DNA of 64,000 nucleotides from positions 2,500,219-2,564,218 of the forward strand of contig JNVV01000001.1 in the NCBI GenBank assembly GCA_000733355.1, given 5' to 3'. Under the pieces are notes generated by a model. The model was given only the letters and a program-made list of their open reading frames with translations, made no database searches and had not been told where the DNA came from. The translations under genes and the position numbers were made by a program. The stretch is from Falciphora oryzae. Taxonomy: Eukaryota; Ascomycota; Sordariomycetes; Magnaporthales; Magnaporthaceae. The number at the start of each line of letters is the position of its first letter. Positions within the stretch are counted from its first letter, which is position 1. Positions 46,396 to 57,800 of this stretch are shown here, one piece after another.

Positions 46396-49300
46396 GCTCG
46401 CACCATTCTTCCTCGGGAGGGCAATGGCCGCCCCTGCGTCCCTCGAAGCGCAGTGTACGTCGATCGCCACCCTGTCGTGGCCCCAGAGGCACACCCCGTC
46501 CGAAATCCAAGACTGTCTTGCCCTGGTCCTACACCTCCTTCCCCTTTTTTTGCTGACGTTACCGTTATTGCTGCAGAAACTCCGCAATGGCACTTTCGTA
46601 ATCCCTACGACCGGCGAGCGCTCGCATCGCCAGTTCACCCTGCGCCACCCCCCCTCCATCGCCGGGTCCCACGGCGGCGACGATGCCAGCGATGCCGCCT
46701 CCTCATACTCGCGCCGCGGCCTGGCAAGGACCTTCAGGAAAGCCTCGCAGGTCCCTCTCGAGGTTATACTCGCCTTCTTCAGGTTCCTGGGCACCCCAAA
46801 GGGCCGAGGCGTGCTCAAATGCACGCTGGCCTACGTCCTGGGCAGTCTGATGACATTCGTTCCCCCATTCGCCGAGTTCTTGGGGAAGCCGGACGGAAAG
46901 CACGTTACGGCGACCATCACCGTATACTTTCACCCCTCCCGGACGGCAGGCTCCATGATTCAGGCCATCCTGATTGCATTCAGCGCTGTTATATACGCTG
47001 GTCTCATCTCGGTCCTGTCCATGGCCACGTCCGTCTTATTCGGTTCCGTGCTCGACGCCCCAACCGTCGCCTTCAGTTTGATTCTGATTGTGTTTGTGGG
47101 AGGTGGCTTTGGCTTCATCGGCTGGGTCAAGCAGCGCATGAACAACCCGCTCGTCAACGTTGGCGGGACCCTCGCCTCCCTGGCCATCATCAGCGTCGTG
47201 ACCAAGGAGAACGCCACGTTCACAAGCATCTGGGACAACACCAAGCTCGTTCAGGTGTTGAAGATACTCATTATCGGCATTACCTGCTCCTCCTCGGTCA
47301 ACCTGCTACTCTGGCGGACTTCAGCCCGTAACCAGCTACGGAAGTCCATGGGCTCCGCCTCGACATCGCTCGGCGACATGCTGTCGTACGTCACGCACTG
47401 CTTTTTAAGCGGCCGCGAGGAGGAGTTCCAGTCTTCCGAGTTTTCCCGCGCCGTCGCTGTCTACTCATCGAGCTACACGGCCATGACCAACGTGCTCCGG
47501 GATGCCAAGTTCGAGCACTACTTTCTGGGCCACGAGCAGATATACCAGCTTGACAAAGCGGTGTACAAGTCTATCGAGACGCTGGCGCAGTCTATAGGCG
47601 GTCTGCGCAGTGCTGCCAACACCCAGTTCGCCTTGTTGCGCGAGTCGGAACAAATGAGCTCCATTCTCAACATGCCGCCTAGGAACGTGTCGAGCCCAAC
47701 GGCCGTCCTGAGCCCCACATCACCCTTGCTGTCCCGATCTCTCTCACATACGCTGAAGAGCGGCCAGGACCGGAACCACGTCCTCTCGGCTATTCACGAG
47801 GTGCTTGACGAGAGTGCCAGCGATAGTGATCGCCCGGGCGGTAGGCGCCACAAGGCGCAAAGGTCCAACAGCGCGCCCAACACCGCATCTGCCAGTGCCA
47901 AGATCCATGTATTCCGCACCTCATCTGAGATTTTTGAACTATTTATTGCTCTTCTCGGCCCCTCGATGAAGTCACTGGCCTACACGCTCTCTGAGATACT
48001 CCGGGAGCCCGTTTTCGGCTCGGCACCCGAGTACGAGGTGACGATCAATGGAAACTTCCGGACGAGCCTGCTCGACGCCCTGAGTCTATTCAACGACTCG
48101 CGCGCCAACGCGCTCAACGAGCTGTATAAGAGCATCGAGTTGGGACGCCCGTCATACTCGGACAGCCTCAAGGCCGACTTTGAAGAGGTCGCCGCCGCGT
48201 GTGGTCACTTTAGTTTCAGCCTGCAGACGTTCGGCGAGGAGATGTCCAAATATCTGGACGTGCTCGACGACCTGAAGCATGCCGCTGAGGACGGCAAAAG
48301 GCGGCGGACCTGGGGCTGGCTTTGCTTTTGGAGGTCGGATCGGGCGCGCTTGTTCTCGCGCCCCGCCCCGCCGCTGCCGTACGAGGACCCGGAGCGCGAG
48401 AGTCTCCTAGGTCCGGCGCCCGCGCCGGTTCGGGGAATCAAACGCTCTCAGCTCCCACAAGGGATCCCGTCTTCCATGACGGCACACCGCGACACGTACA
48501 GCTGGCAAGCTGCGGCCGACGCCAACAAGACGACGATGGTCCTTGCGCAGAAACTCTTGCGTTTTTTTAGGCGTTGCGGACGAGATGATGGTAGGTCCTG
48601 GACACGGTACCCGCTTTAAACATTCTGCCAGCAACCTTGCCTCGCGCCCCGATTTCGTCCCTGCCATCATTGGCTCTACATGAGTTCCCATCACTGACAA
48701 CTTCGCCAAACAGTCCGATTCGGTCTCAAGGTGGGCATCGGCGCCATGCTCTGGGCCATGTTCGCCTTCATACCGGCAACACGACCCACTTACGCACACT
48801 GGCGTGGGGAGTGGGGACTGCTCTCTTTCATGATTGTTTGTTCGATGACGGTCGGCGCCTCCAACACGACTGGCATAGCCCGCTTTATTGGGACTGTGTT
48901 CGGAGTGTCTATGTTTCTGATCAACTGGCTCATCAGCGGAGGCCACGCTGTCGTTCTGTGCGCGCTTGGCGCGTGCGTGGCCTTCTACAACTTCAACCTG
49001 ATTGTGGCTAAGGGCAGAGCTCCGCTGGGGCGTATGACGCTCCTCGCCTACAACGTCTCGGCGCTGTACGCCTATAGCCTGTCGCAAAGCGTGGACGACG
49101 ACGATGACGACGAGGGTGGCTTGACCCCCTGGATTGGCGAGATCGCGCTGCATCGATCGGTTGCCGTTACTGTGGGCATCATTTGGGGCCTCATAGTCTG
49201 CCGTCTCATCTGGCCCATCTCGGCGCGCAAGAAGTTCAAGGAGGGGCTCTCGGTTCTCTATCTGCAGATGGGTTTGATCTGGAAGCGAGGGCCGCTCGCC

Positions 49301-50082
49301 ATTCTCCTCCGGAGCGACTGTACCAGGTCGTACCTGAAGTCTGGCGAGCAGGCTGCGCTGCAGCGATATGGTGAGTGGGCTTTGTTTTTAGGACCGAATC
49401 ATTTGTGGGCCATCATTTTCTAACCCGTCCTTTTGGTCTACCAGCATCTCGTCTCGAAACGCTGAGGCTGGCAGCAGCCAGTGAGTTTGAGCTTCGAGGC
49501 CCGTTCCCATTCGCGGCGTGCGGGCGGATCCTTGCGTCAACGAATCGGATTCTGGACGCCTTCTACGCCATGAGCCTGGTGACGCAGCGCAAGGGCCACA
49601 TGAGCGAGGGTGAGCGAGAGCTGCTCCTCTTCACGGCCAAGGAGCGGGCGGTGCTGTGCGAACGCATCTGCCACGTGTTCCAGGTGCTGGCGAGTTCTCT
49701 CATGCTCGAGTACCCGCTCACCGAGTCGATCCCGAGCATCACCAACACGCGCGACCGGCTGCTGGCCAAGATATTCCAGTTCCGCAAGGACCATGGGGCC
49801 GCGGCGGCCGTCCTAGCGGCGGCCGAGGGGGCCCGGGCCGCCGGGGACGCGTCGGCCGACGCCGCCGCCCGCCTCCTCGTCCAGCGCGACTCCGAGGTGG
49901 CCGTCCAGAAGCTGGGCCAGTGGGCCAAGACGGGCCGCATACCCGTCGAGGAGAGGGACTACGCGCTCCTGTACGCCTACGCGCTGGTCACGGGTCAGGT
50001 GGCGGAGGAGCTCAAGGTGATAGAAAGGGAGATTGAGAACCTGTACGGAATCCTCGACGAGGAGGCGAACCTCCTCGAGTAG
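46392..50082 (+). CDS. ArAE/BRE4-like membrane protein (DUF2421 type), 1123 aa
   Basis: Large polytopic protein related to fungal brefeldin A-sensitivity protein 4 and to aromatic-acid/fusaric-acid exporters. Four exons: 46392-46454, 46577-48590, 48714-49370 and 49445-50082. The start at 46392 is preferred over the ATG at 46424, because only its frame reaches the GTACGT donor at 46455 in the right phase, giving PSKRS-KLRNGTFVIP. The next phases (1 and 1) close. An N-terminal set of about six membrane segments (about 90-290, with LAYVLGSLMTFVPPF and FSLILIVFVGGGFGFIGW) is followed by a long soluble region. A second set of helices lies in exon 3 (VGIGAMLWAMFAFIPATRPTYAHWRGEWGLLSFMIV is too long to be one helix; several follow). 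The C-terminal domain is cytosolic and helical. The transported compound cannot be told. Confidence 0.88.
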
Positions 50083-50608
50083 ATGTTGGGTGATTTAGCT
50101 TGGTCATTTTAAATTGTCATATGTGGTTGTTTATACCCCATGGTCGGTCGCTTTGTCATTGCTTGTTTTTTTTTTTGTGGTGGGATATTTGGCAGAGAAT
50201 ACGACCTAGAAAGACGGGTGGAGCGGGCAGGTTTACGGGATTATATACGAGAGGCGAGAAATACACAAAGGAAGAATGTTCTGGCTAGGTAAGGGCATTT
50301 CTTTGCCTACCCAATAGATGGATATAGAACACTGAGAACAACATATACGGGTTTGCGTCTTTTTACTCATTTCTTTACTATTTCCAGATATTCGGTTCCT
50401 GTTTGAACATGAGAATGAGATCATGTCATGTTCATTCGTCTATAAATACTATGATGTATACCGAATAACCGCTAAACGCCATGCTTTGCCCTTTGCTCGA
50501 ACGCACACCCCAGCCGACCGCTCTTTCCTCATCCGCCAGAGAGGACTGAAACTCCAAAAAAACGCAGAGAAACAAAAGCTTACGCGAGCCATAAACAGTG
50601 GCGGCCAT
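50083..50608. other. Convergent intergenic region, ArAE-like / DPB2
   Basis: 526 bases between two stop codons, AT-rich, fitting two 3' untranslated regions. Nothing else seen. Confidence 0.55.
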
Positions 50609-53444
50609 TTAGAACAGACACTCCCTCAGGCAGCCCCTCCGGCCGGCGTCGTACTCGATCCACCTCGCGACGCCCCTGCGGCCGGGCACGAGGAGCGGGC
50701 CGGGGTTCATGACGTGGCAGCCCTCGTACGTGACGCAAAAGGGCGGGGCCGTGGCGTCGACCAGCACCATGGCCGTGGGGAGCGGGTACAGGTGCAGGGC
50801 CGAGGCGTGGTCCCAGTGCACGGGGCGGGCCTGCGTCCGGAACGGGGCCAGGTAGCCCTGGTCCAGCAGCGTCTTGACCAGCTTCTGCGCCGCCCGCACG
50901 TCCGCCTCGTTGGTGGCGGGAGGAGCAGCAGCAGCGGCAGCAGCGGCAGCAGCGGCGGCGGCAACGGCCTTGTCCCCGACGTCGCCGGCGCCTTTGTCTT
51001 CTCCGTCCATGTCCACGTCCATGGCCCCAGGCTCGGCCTGTTTGCTATTGTTATTGTTGTTGTTGCCCACTGGTTCGGACATGCTGACGTCGCCGTCCCG
51101 TCCCGCGCCCTCGCCGTCGTCTTTCCCCGCAGCGGCCGACGAGGTCTTCAAGCGCACGGCGGACCGCCTCAGGCGCGCCGAGATGTCGTCGCGGAAGAGC
51201 ACGATCTCGTGGCTGGGCCCGAACAGCGACATGCGGCTCGGATTCGTGGTGAAGACGGCCTCGCCGGGCGCCAAGACGGAGCAAGAGGATTGCTGCTGCT
51301 GCTGCCCCGGCGCCGCAGAAGCAGGGGCCTCTGCGTTGGCGGCGGCAAAGGCCCTGCGCACGCGCGAGGTGAACAGGTCCGGGACGGGCTTCCGCGGTAG
51401 GGGGACGGCGGCGCCGGCGCCAAAGGCCGAGGCCCAGCCGTCGTTGTCGCCGGGGACGAAGACGAAGGTGGACTCGCGCAGGAGGGACGGGAACTCTGCG
51501 AGCGTGCCGGCCAGCGAGTCGAAATACTNNNNNNNNNNNNNNNNNNNNNNNNNNNNNNNNNNNNGTTACGCGCCATGACCGCCTGCGAGGAGAAGTTGCC
51601 GGCCAGGACGAAGGCCATGGGGGTCCCGCATGTCCCGCTGCCGCCGCCGCCGTCCCCGCTGCCGCCTGGGTCGTTGCCGCCGCCGCTCCCGCCGCCCTCG
51701 CCCTCCCCGCTATCGCCCATCCCTTCTTCGGGCTCCGAGGCGTACGTCGCCAGGATCTTGCGCAGCGCCTGCAGCGCGCGGGGCTGGTCAAGACTGAGCT
51801 CGCCGAGCACAACTATGCGTCCGCGTTTAGGCGTAACGGAGGCAGCAGCCGCGGATGACGCCGTCCCATCCTGCAGAAGTCGGCGCGGGCGTTGCGTCTG
51901 CGGCTGGCGCAGGAGGCGGTGCTCCAGCCTGCGCATGCGGGGCCCGACGGCGCGCTCGCTGCCGACGCCGAGGAAGTCGATCCAGCCAAAGCCACCCCCT
52001 ATAGTGTGCTCGAGGCCATCGCCCTCGGGCCCGCTGACGCCCAGGGTGGCGCGGCGCTTCTCACAGGGCGGCTGCCCGACGAAGAAGCCCTGGAAGCGGC
52101 CGCCGATGGTGCCGCCGATGCCGCTGCTCCCAGTCAGGCCCTTGCCCGCCATGTGGGTGCCGTGGCGGTCGTCCTCCTCCTCGTAGACGCCGTCGATGAG
52201 CACGATCATGCCCGGGGCGAACCAGGCCGAGTCGTCGGGGATGGTGGCGGCCTGGGAGAGGTCGAGAGAGATGGTGCCGGACAGGTCGCTGAGGGCCAGG
52301 TCGCCGGCGGGCATGACGACGAGCATGCCCAGTAGCATGTGGTGGGTGCCGTGGCGGCCGAGAAGGTTGGCCACGGGCGTGATCTTGTACGACTGCTGTT
52401 GCGACGAGACAGCCGAGGCCGAGCGGGACAGCTTGGAGCCTCGCTTGGTGTCGGCGACGGCGGACGTCTGGAAGGCCTCGTTGCGCATGAGGCGTTGGTG
52501 AATCACGTTGAACCGGTTGCGGAAGAGGGTGGTCTTGTGCGAGGCTGGTGGTAGTATCGAGGGTTTGGAGGCGTCTCTGTACCATGGTGACAGGATTCCT
52601 GCATTAGCAATTAGGCAAGATATCAACGACAGGGCGGAGCTGTGCGGTCCTCTCCCTCCTCGGAAGCGTACCTCTCAAAGTGCTTTTTGGCGACATTGTA
52701 TATCATCCGGGGCTGGTCATATGCGCCCACGACCTTGAGCCACTGCCGCGGGTCGTTGAGTTTCTCATCGTCGGGCTCATCCTCGACAGCCAAGCCGGAT
52801 ATGCCCATGCTCGTTTGGCTGTCCTCGCGCTGCAGGGCAGCCAATGGCCGCAGGCCGAGGCGGGTGGTGGACGAGTGGTCCGTCTCCTTGGAAGGATCCA
52901 GCAGCAGGCTGTTCTGGCGGGACAGGCCGGCCTTGGCACCGGCGACGATCTTGCCGCCGCTCATGTTGCCCTCGAGGGTCTTGAGGATGTCCTTCAGCAC
53001 GGGGCTGGCGGCGTCGAGGATGACGCCGCCATTGCGGGCCTTCCAGGCCTTGGCAACCTCCTCGAGCACGCGCTCGGCCAGCCCCTCCTCGCGCCAGCCG
53101 GAGCCGCAGTGGCGGCCCACAAAGGCGGCGAGCTCCTGCAGGGCGGACGAGGCGAGTGTCAGGCTGTGCTTCTTGGTGAAGGTGCGGAAGGCGAGAGGGC
53201 GGAGCGTCGCGGGCGGCAGCAGGATGGGGAGGATGGCGGCCCCTGCCGGCTTCTGGGGGTTGAAGGGCCGCAGCGTGTGCGCGGGCGTGGCGAAGGACGG
53301 CGACGACGACGGGATCGAGCTCGGGCGTGCCGCCGCCGCCTTGGCCGAAGCTTCCCTGGCCCCGCCGAAGAAGCCGTTTCCAAGCGGCTTCTGCGCCTTC
53401 TTCTTCCTCGGGCTCAGCCGAGGGGTGCTGTGTGACTCCACCAT
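50609..53444 (-). CDS. dpb2: DNA polymerase epsilon subunit B (Dpb2), interrupted by an assembly gap
   Basis: Essential non-catalytic subunit of the leading-strand polymerase, linking it to the CMG helicase. Exons seen: 53444-52672 and 52576-50609, the latter broken by Ns. The intron has donor GTACGC and acceptor TACAG and joins HFER to DASKPSILPPASHK. The protein has a disordered N-terminus, then ILPILLPPATLRPLAFRTFTKKHSLTL typical of fungal Dpb2 (too long to be a single motif; it starts the helical domain). An OB-fold region (ITPVANLLGRHGTHHMLLGM) follows, and the inactive phosphoesterase domain (IVVLGELSLD, FVLAGNFSSQAVM, TFVFVPGDNDGW, HEIVLFRDD). Gly/Ser and Ala runs are inserted in loops. 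595 codons precede the gap and 305 follow. The start at 53444 (GCAATGG) is chosen over an upstream in-frame ATG because it fits the family N-terminus. Confidence 0.93.
51529..51564. other. dpb2: Assembly gap (36 N) inside DPB2
   Basis: Thirty-six N within the phosphoesterase domain of Dpb2, between MARN and the YFDSLAG segment. The flanking coding frames differ, so the true missing length should be 1 modulo 3 if it is all coding. The sequence just before it on the gene strand is a Gly/Ser-coding, GC-rich stretch. Confidence 0.99.
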
Positions 53445-53803
53445 TGCGCCGCGGTGCGATTCGAATCGTGGTAGAAGGCCGATTTCTGCCGGTGATGGGT
53501 TGACGGCGGGCGCAATGAGCCCCTGACTGCGCTCAACACCCAAAATTGACTCTTCGAAATGGATCGAGGCGGACGCGTAAATTGGCTGAGTGGACCGCGT
53601 CGGAGCGCGTTTTGGTGGGGCGCAGGCTGCCTGTGGTGCATCGAGCCCCGCTAATCGCCGGTACATGACAGGGGCCAAGCCTGAAGTAGCCTGGGCTGTA
53701 GAAAAATGACGGCATTGCCAAATCGACGTTTGATGGAGCTGTAGATTTAGCTTGCTTCTGCCAGACGACCCATTAGCCTCAAAACATTTAGACGGCTGCA
53801 AAA
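53445..53803. promoter_or_regulatory. Divergent promoter region, DPB2 / 195-aa protein gene
   Basis: 359 bases between the two start codons, so a compact bidirectional promoter. The DPB2 frame stays open into this region up to 53864, so a longer Dpb2 N-terminus overlapping the other gene's first exon cannot be fully excluded. Confidence 0.5.
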
Positions 53804-54890
53804 ATGCTGTTCCTCTCGAGGATAGGTGCGGCGGCCTCACGAGTGCCGCCGCCATCGAGGACATTCTGCAGAGCTATCAGCTCCTTGCCCAACAATCCTC
53901 ACATCGTTGGTAGCCCCTTTTTCGTCAGATGCTATCGTTGGGTCGATATCCGCCGCTGACACCCAATACACATCGGACCCAACTAGAGAGTGTTCCCTGA
54001 TACCAAGAATCCTGGCAGCCACATCCTCACTCTCCTTGATCGCAGCCCGCCCACGCGTGACCTGGCCATTGGAACGACGACGGCGATCCCGCCTACGCCG
54101 CAGTCCTTTTCCGAGAACCCGCGCTTCATGCCGGTCCTCAATTCCGTGCTCGCGCAGAATGCCCACCTGGACGAGAACCTTCGTGCTCAGGCCAAGGCGT
54201 TCGCCGCCCCCCTGGTATCCGGCGGCAGCTCCAGCGGCAGCAGCGGCTGGGTGCACCTGAGTGATGTACGCCTTGGTGTCTCGTTGAATTACCATTACTG
54301 GTCTCTATACCGGGCTGGGGATCGTACCGGCTTTGTGGGCTGACTTGCGTGCTGTTCGTGTCAATGCAACATAGACGAGGAATCCGCCAGACTTTGGACG
54401 CATCGCATGGTCAGTGCCCCTCGGCTTCCCTTGACCGCGCTCATATTCATCACTGACCACTTCTAGGCCCGAGGACATATTGGGCAGCGTCGAGGTGGAC
54501 GACCAAGGCAATCCAATGGACAACTTCCAGCCCAGTGGAACATACCGAATCGTAAGTGTCCACAGACCTTCGGAAGGCGCTGGTTCTCGCAGAGAATCTT
54601 GGAACCAAGTCTCACCATAATGCCATCTCATTCGGCTCTTTTCCCCTTCCATAATTCCTGTCGTCTTGCATATCCTCCGCTTCATCTTGCAGGGCGCTTA
54701 CGTCTTCTGACAATTTCGAAACATCTACAGGTGACGAATGAGGGCATGTAAGTCAAGTCGCCGCTCACAGCCAAGATACCACCACCTGCGACTCACATGT
54801 TAACCTTAGCCCCCTGACAGTCTTGGTCTCAGTCCGTTCCTACGGGAAAAGCTCACTCAGAGGCTCAGAGAGGACGAGGCTAGGGCATAG
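53804..54890 (+). CDS. Conserved-looking small protein, probably mitochondrial, 195 aa
   Basis: Six exons: 53804-53909, 53991-54265, 54375-54409, 54467-54551, 54731-54747 and 54821-54890. Donors include GTACGC, GTCAGT, GTAAGT and GTAAGT; all phases close to one frame, which strongly supports the model. The N-terminus MLFLSRIGAAASRVPPPSR is rich in Arg, Ser and hydrophobics and lacks acidic residues, as expected of a mitochondrial presequence. The rest is soluble: FPDTKNPGSHILTLL, LAIGTTTAIPPTPQSFSENPRF, RNPPDFGRIAWPEDILGSVEVD, QPSGTYRI and a helical C-terminus ending LREDEARA. The pattern feels like a conserved ascomycete protein, but I know no function for it. The first intron has two workable donor/acceptor pairs (53906 or 53910 with 53986 or 53990) giving R or V at one position. 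Confidence 0.85.
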
Positions 54891-57800
54891 ATGTCCCGGC
54901 AGATCCATTTTCAGGAGTCTGTGCCAGTGGGCTCGACGCAAGACATGACGCGTCTTGCAGATACCCTCGGGCCTTGACTTCAGCCACTGTGCTCGACAAA
55001 TAATTAAGATGTAATGATAAGTGTACCGATATGCACAAATGTTGAGTATCTGACGAGTTCGTCGTCTCTGTCATCAGGCTTTAGGTAGATAGGTCCGTGC
55101 AGGTAGTAACAAGACCTCGACGTTGTCGCCGCGCTCTCGTCACGAGTTATGGTAGCCCGCTCATTGTCCGAATGCTGCGGTTATTCACGCTCCGCCTTGT
55201 CAGCTACCCCCTTCCCTACATTTCTCGGCCTCAAAAAGCTCTGCTGGAAACGGATTTCCACCACTACGCATCCATATGGGATCCTCGTTGTCCAAGGCAA
55301 GGTCCAGACACAAAATATGTTGATGATAGCTCGAAAGTACCACGTCCGGGCGCATCAGGTACATCTACATGGCTGGTATCATCCTCAGTCGACCGAGATG
55401 GAGGGCGTGAGTATATCAAGTGTGCCACCAACGGGAGGGATATCTGCCAACAGAAGCGTTTCGACTAGTTGGAATCATGGAGACACGCGGCTCCACCAGT
55501 CACTAAACTAGCCACGATGATTGATGGTTCGACTAGGCCATATTTCGCAGAATCCGTCACAACCATTGGCGTTGGCCCCGTGTGGCTGGTCCCAGGTCTT
55601 GCTATCTAACCACAAGCTTCCGGCCGACGGGCCTTCGGCTGACCGCCAGACCTAGGTTTCCCAAAGTCTGTGATATTTGTTTTCAGGACATGCCAATTGG
55701 GAACTCGTCCGGTAGTCTTGGACGTCTGGATTCGTCCACGCAATCACTATGAGCTGTCCTCTCTGTTTTTGTACTTTCTGACTACTGTGAATAGAGTTTG
55801 GGGCTGTTGGTCGGCAACGATTAGGAGCCAGAGTCCCTTAGGGGCATATTTGCCGTCATCAAGCACATATGACTGGATTGGGAGAAGGTGGAGCTGAAAG
55901 GGTCCTGTCACAACCTGCCGTCAACGTCTGATGTAGCAAAGCTCCAACGCTAGGCCATGGTGGGTGGGTGTTTGGAAACATGGCTTGGCGGGGGCGGCGA
56001 TCAGGCGTCCCGGACCGCGAACCCTCGTCACCGGCTCTGTTTGCAGAATTGAACGATATCGCGCAGCAACGAGGGGCGGATTGGTCCGTCGGGCACGCTT
56101 CCGCGGCGGCCGCCGCAGAGTCCACATGTTCCCGCGCGCCTCGCTTCCAGCAACGCTGGCTGGCTCGTTTCTTGAACACATGGCGAACCTATCACCGTTG
56201 GGTGCCCGCCTCCCGAACAGTAACTTTCCGCACCGCGTGGGCTTTGTGAAGGTGAGAGATGTCTTTGCATCGATGTGACTTGCCGTCTTCTCACAGGGAA
56301 TCTCATGCACACGAGTATATGGGTTTGGCTCGACAACTGCCTCGAGGAAACTGCGCACCAATAGCGCGTCCTTTTGTCATCTCAAAGCGAGTGGCCTGTT
56401 CTAGGTTTACCGTTTGATCTTGGCGTCGTTGAGCTCACCTCAGACGGGATCGCTCCCTACATACATAGAAAAGCTTGGGAGCAACTCCTCGTGGGAGCCA
56501 CTTCTATGCTCATGGGAATCCTCCAAGATAGTAAGCGCACTCACCTCTATAAGCCGATCCACTTGAAACGGACAGCCCATTGCCGTGCGTTCCATGTAGT
56601 CCCAGTGCCGTGTAACTGGGTGGGAGGATGGACCATTGGAGAACGGGAGATCGGATCATCAACGAGCTAACAAGTCAAAAACCGCCAAGACCCGATGCTT
56701 TCCATCACCCCGCTCACAACGCCACGGCTTTTGCCTACCTTGGGTCTTTAGTCTGCTCTTTTGCCGTACTGAACTCGTTCCAGATAGAGTGCTCGTTCAC
56801 TAGACAAAAAAAAGTCCGACAGTGGTCACGGCTCACCTACACCATGGAGAGGCCATGTGGAGAGACGTCCGGATGATTGACAACTGGGGTCTGGCCCCGA
56901 GACCGCCCCGTCCGGCGTTACTATCCCGCGATCGGCGGCCCAGTTGCCCCGACGGCCTCGATAGCAACGCAAAGGCACCCCGAAGGTCTGGATTGTCCAC
57001 GACTGGACGACGGCACTTGTCGCATGGGACGAATCCCATCTATTGGACAGGCAAATTCCACCCGACGCTTGCGGTTGAGGAGCCAACGCCATGTAACCAA
57101 ATATGTCTGGCCTCGGTCACGATGGCCCCGTGTTTGTGCTGTTGATTTCTCGCTTCTCGACGTAGCTCGGACCCTGTTTTGATAGTGGCTGTGTTATGAG
57201 GCCACCCCAATGCACACCCGGCTCTAGATGGGCGAAGACCTTTGGTTGCTATGGCAGGGCCAGCACTTCCACCTCGTGTCTGGTCGTTTCAGGTGACACT
57301 GAATCCCGGCATAGAGATGCAGCTGGAGCGTTGGTGCTGACGGTGGTTCGGATTCCTTGCTGTCGATCTCGTAGGCTTGTAGGCAGTATAGCTAGGCTTG
57401 TTAGAGCCGTCAGGAGGCTAGTGCGCATACGCCACCGTGGGCGGAAAGGGCTGGCCCGGGAGATTCGGCCTGCGACCCTGCATGATCCTACCCCTCATAT
57501 CCACTCGAGGTCTGAGTCCCCATGATAGTCCCTCAAAGATAGCGTTCGAGATGTTGATGGCGAGCCCAGTAGCCCAATTGTGTCAGGGGTGGCGTGCTCC
57601 TTGAGCGTCAACAAAAAGTGGCGGGCCTGACGATCGAGAGGCAAGTAGACGGTGGCCGACGAGATCGAAGGGGGTGACGTGCTTGTCGTCGTGATGTCTG
57701 GATCGCTCGGTATCGTTGGTTCCGCCACGAGGGGCTGGCGTTGCATGTTCGGCCGGGGTGGGCGAGGGCACCATGTATGTCGTTGTCGACCTTTCCACAC

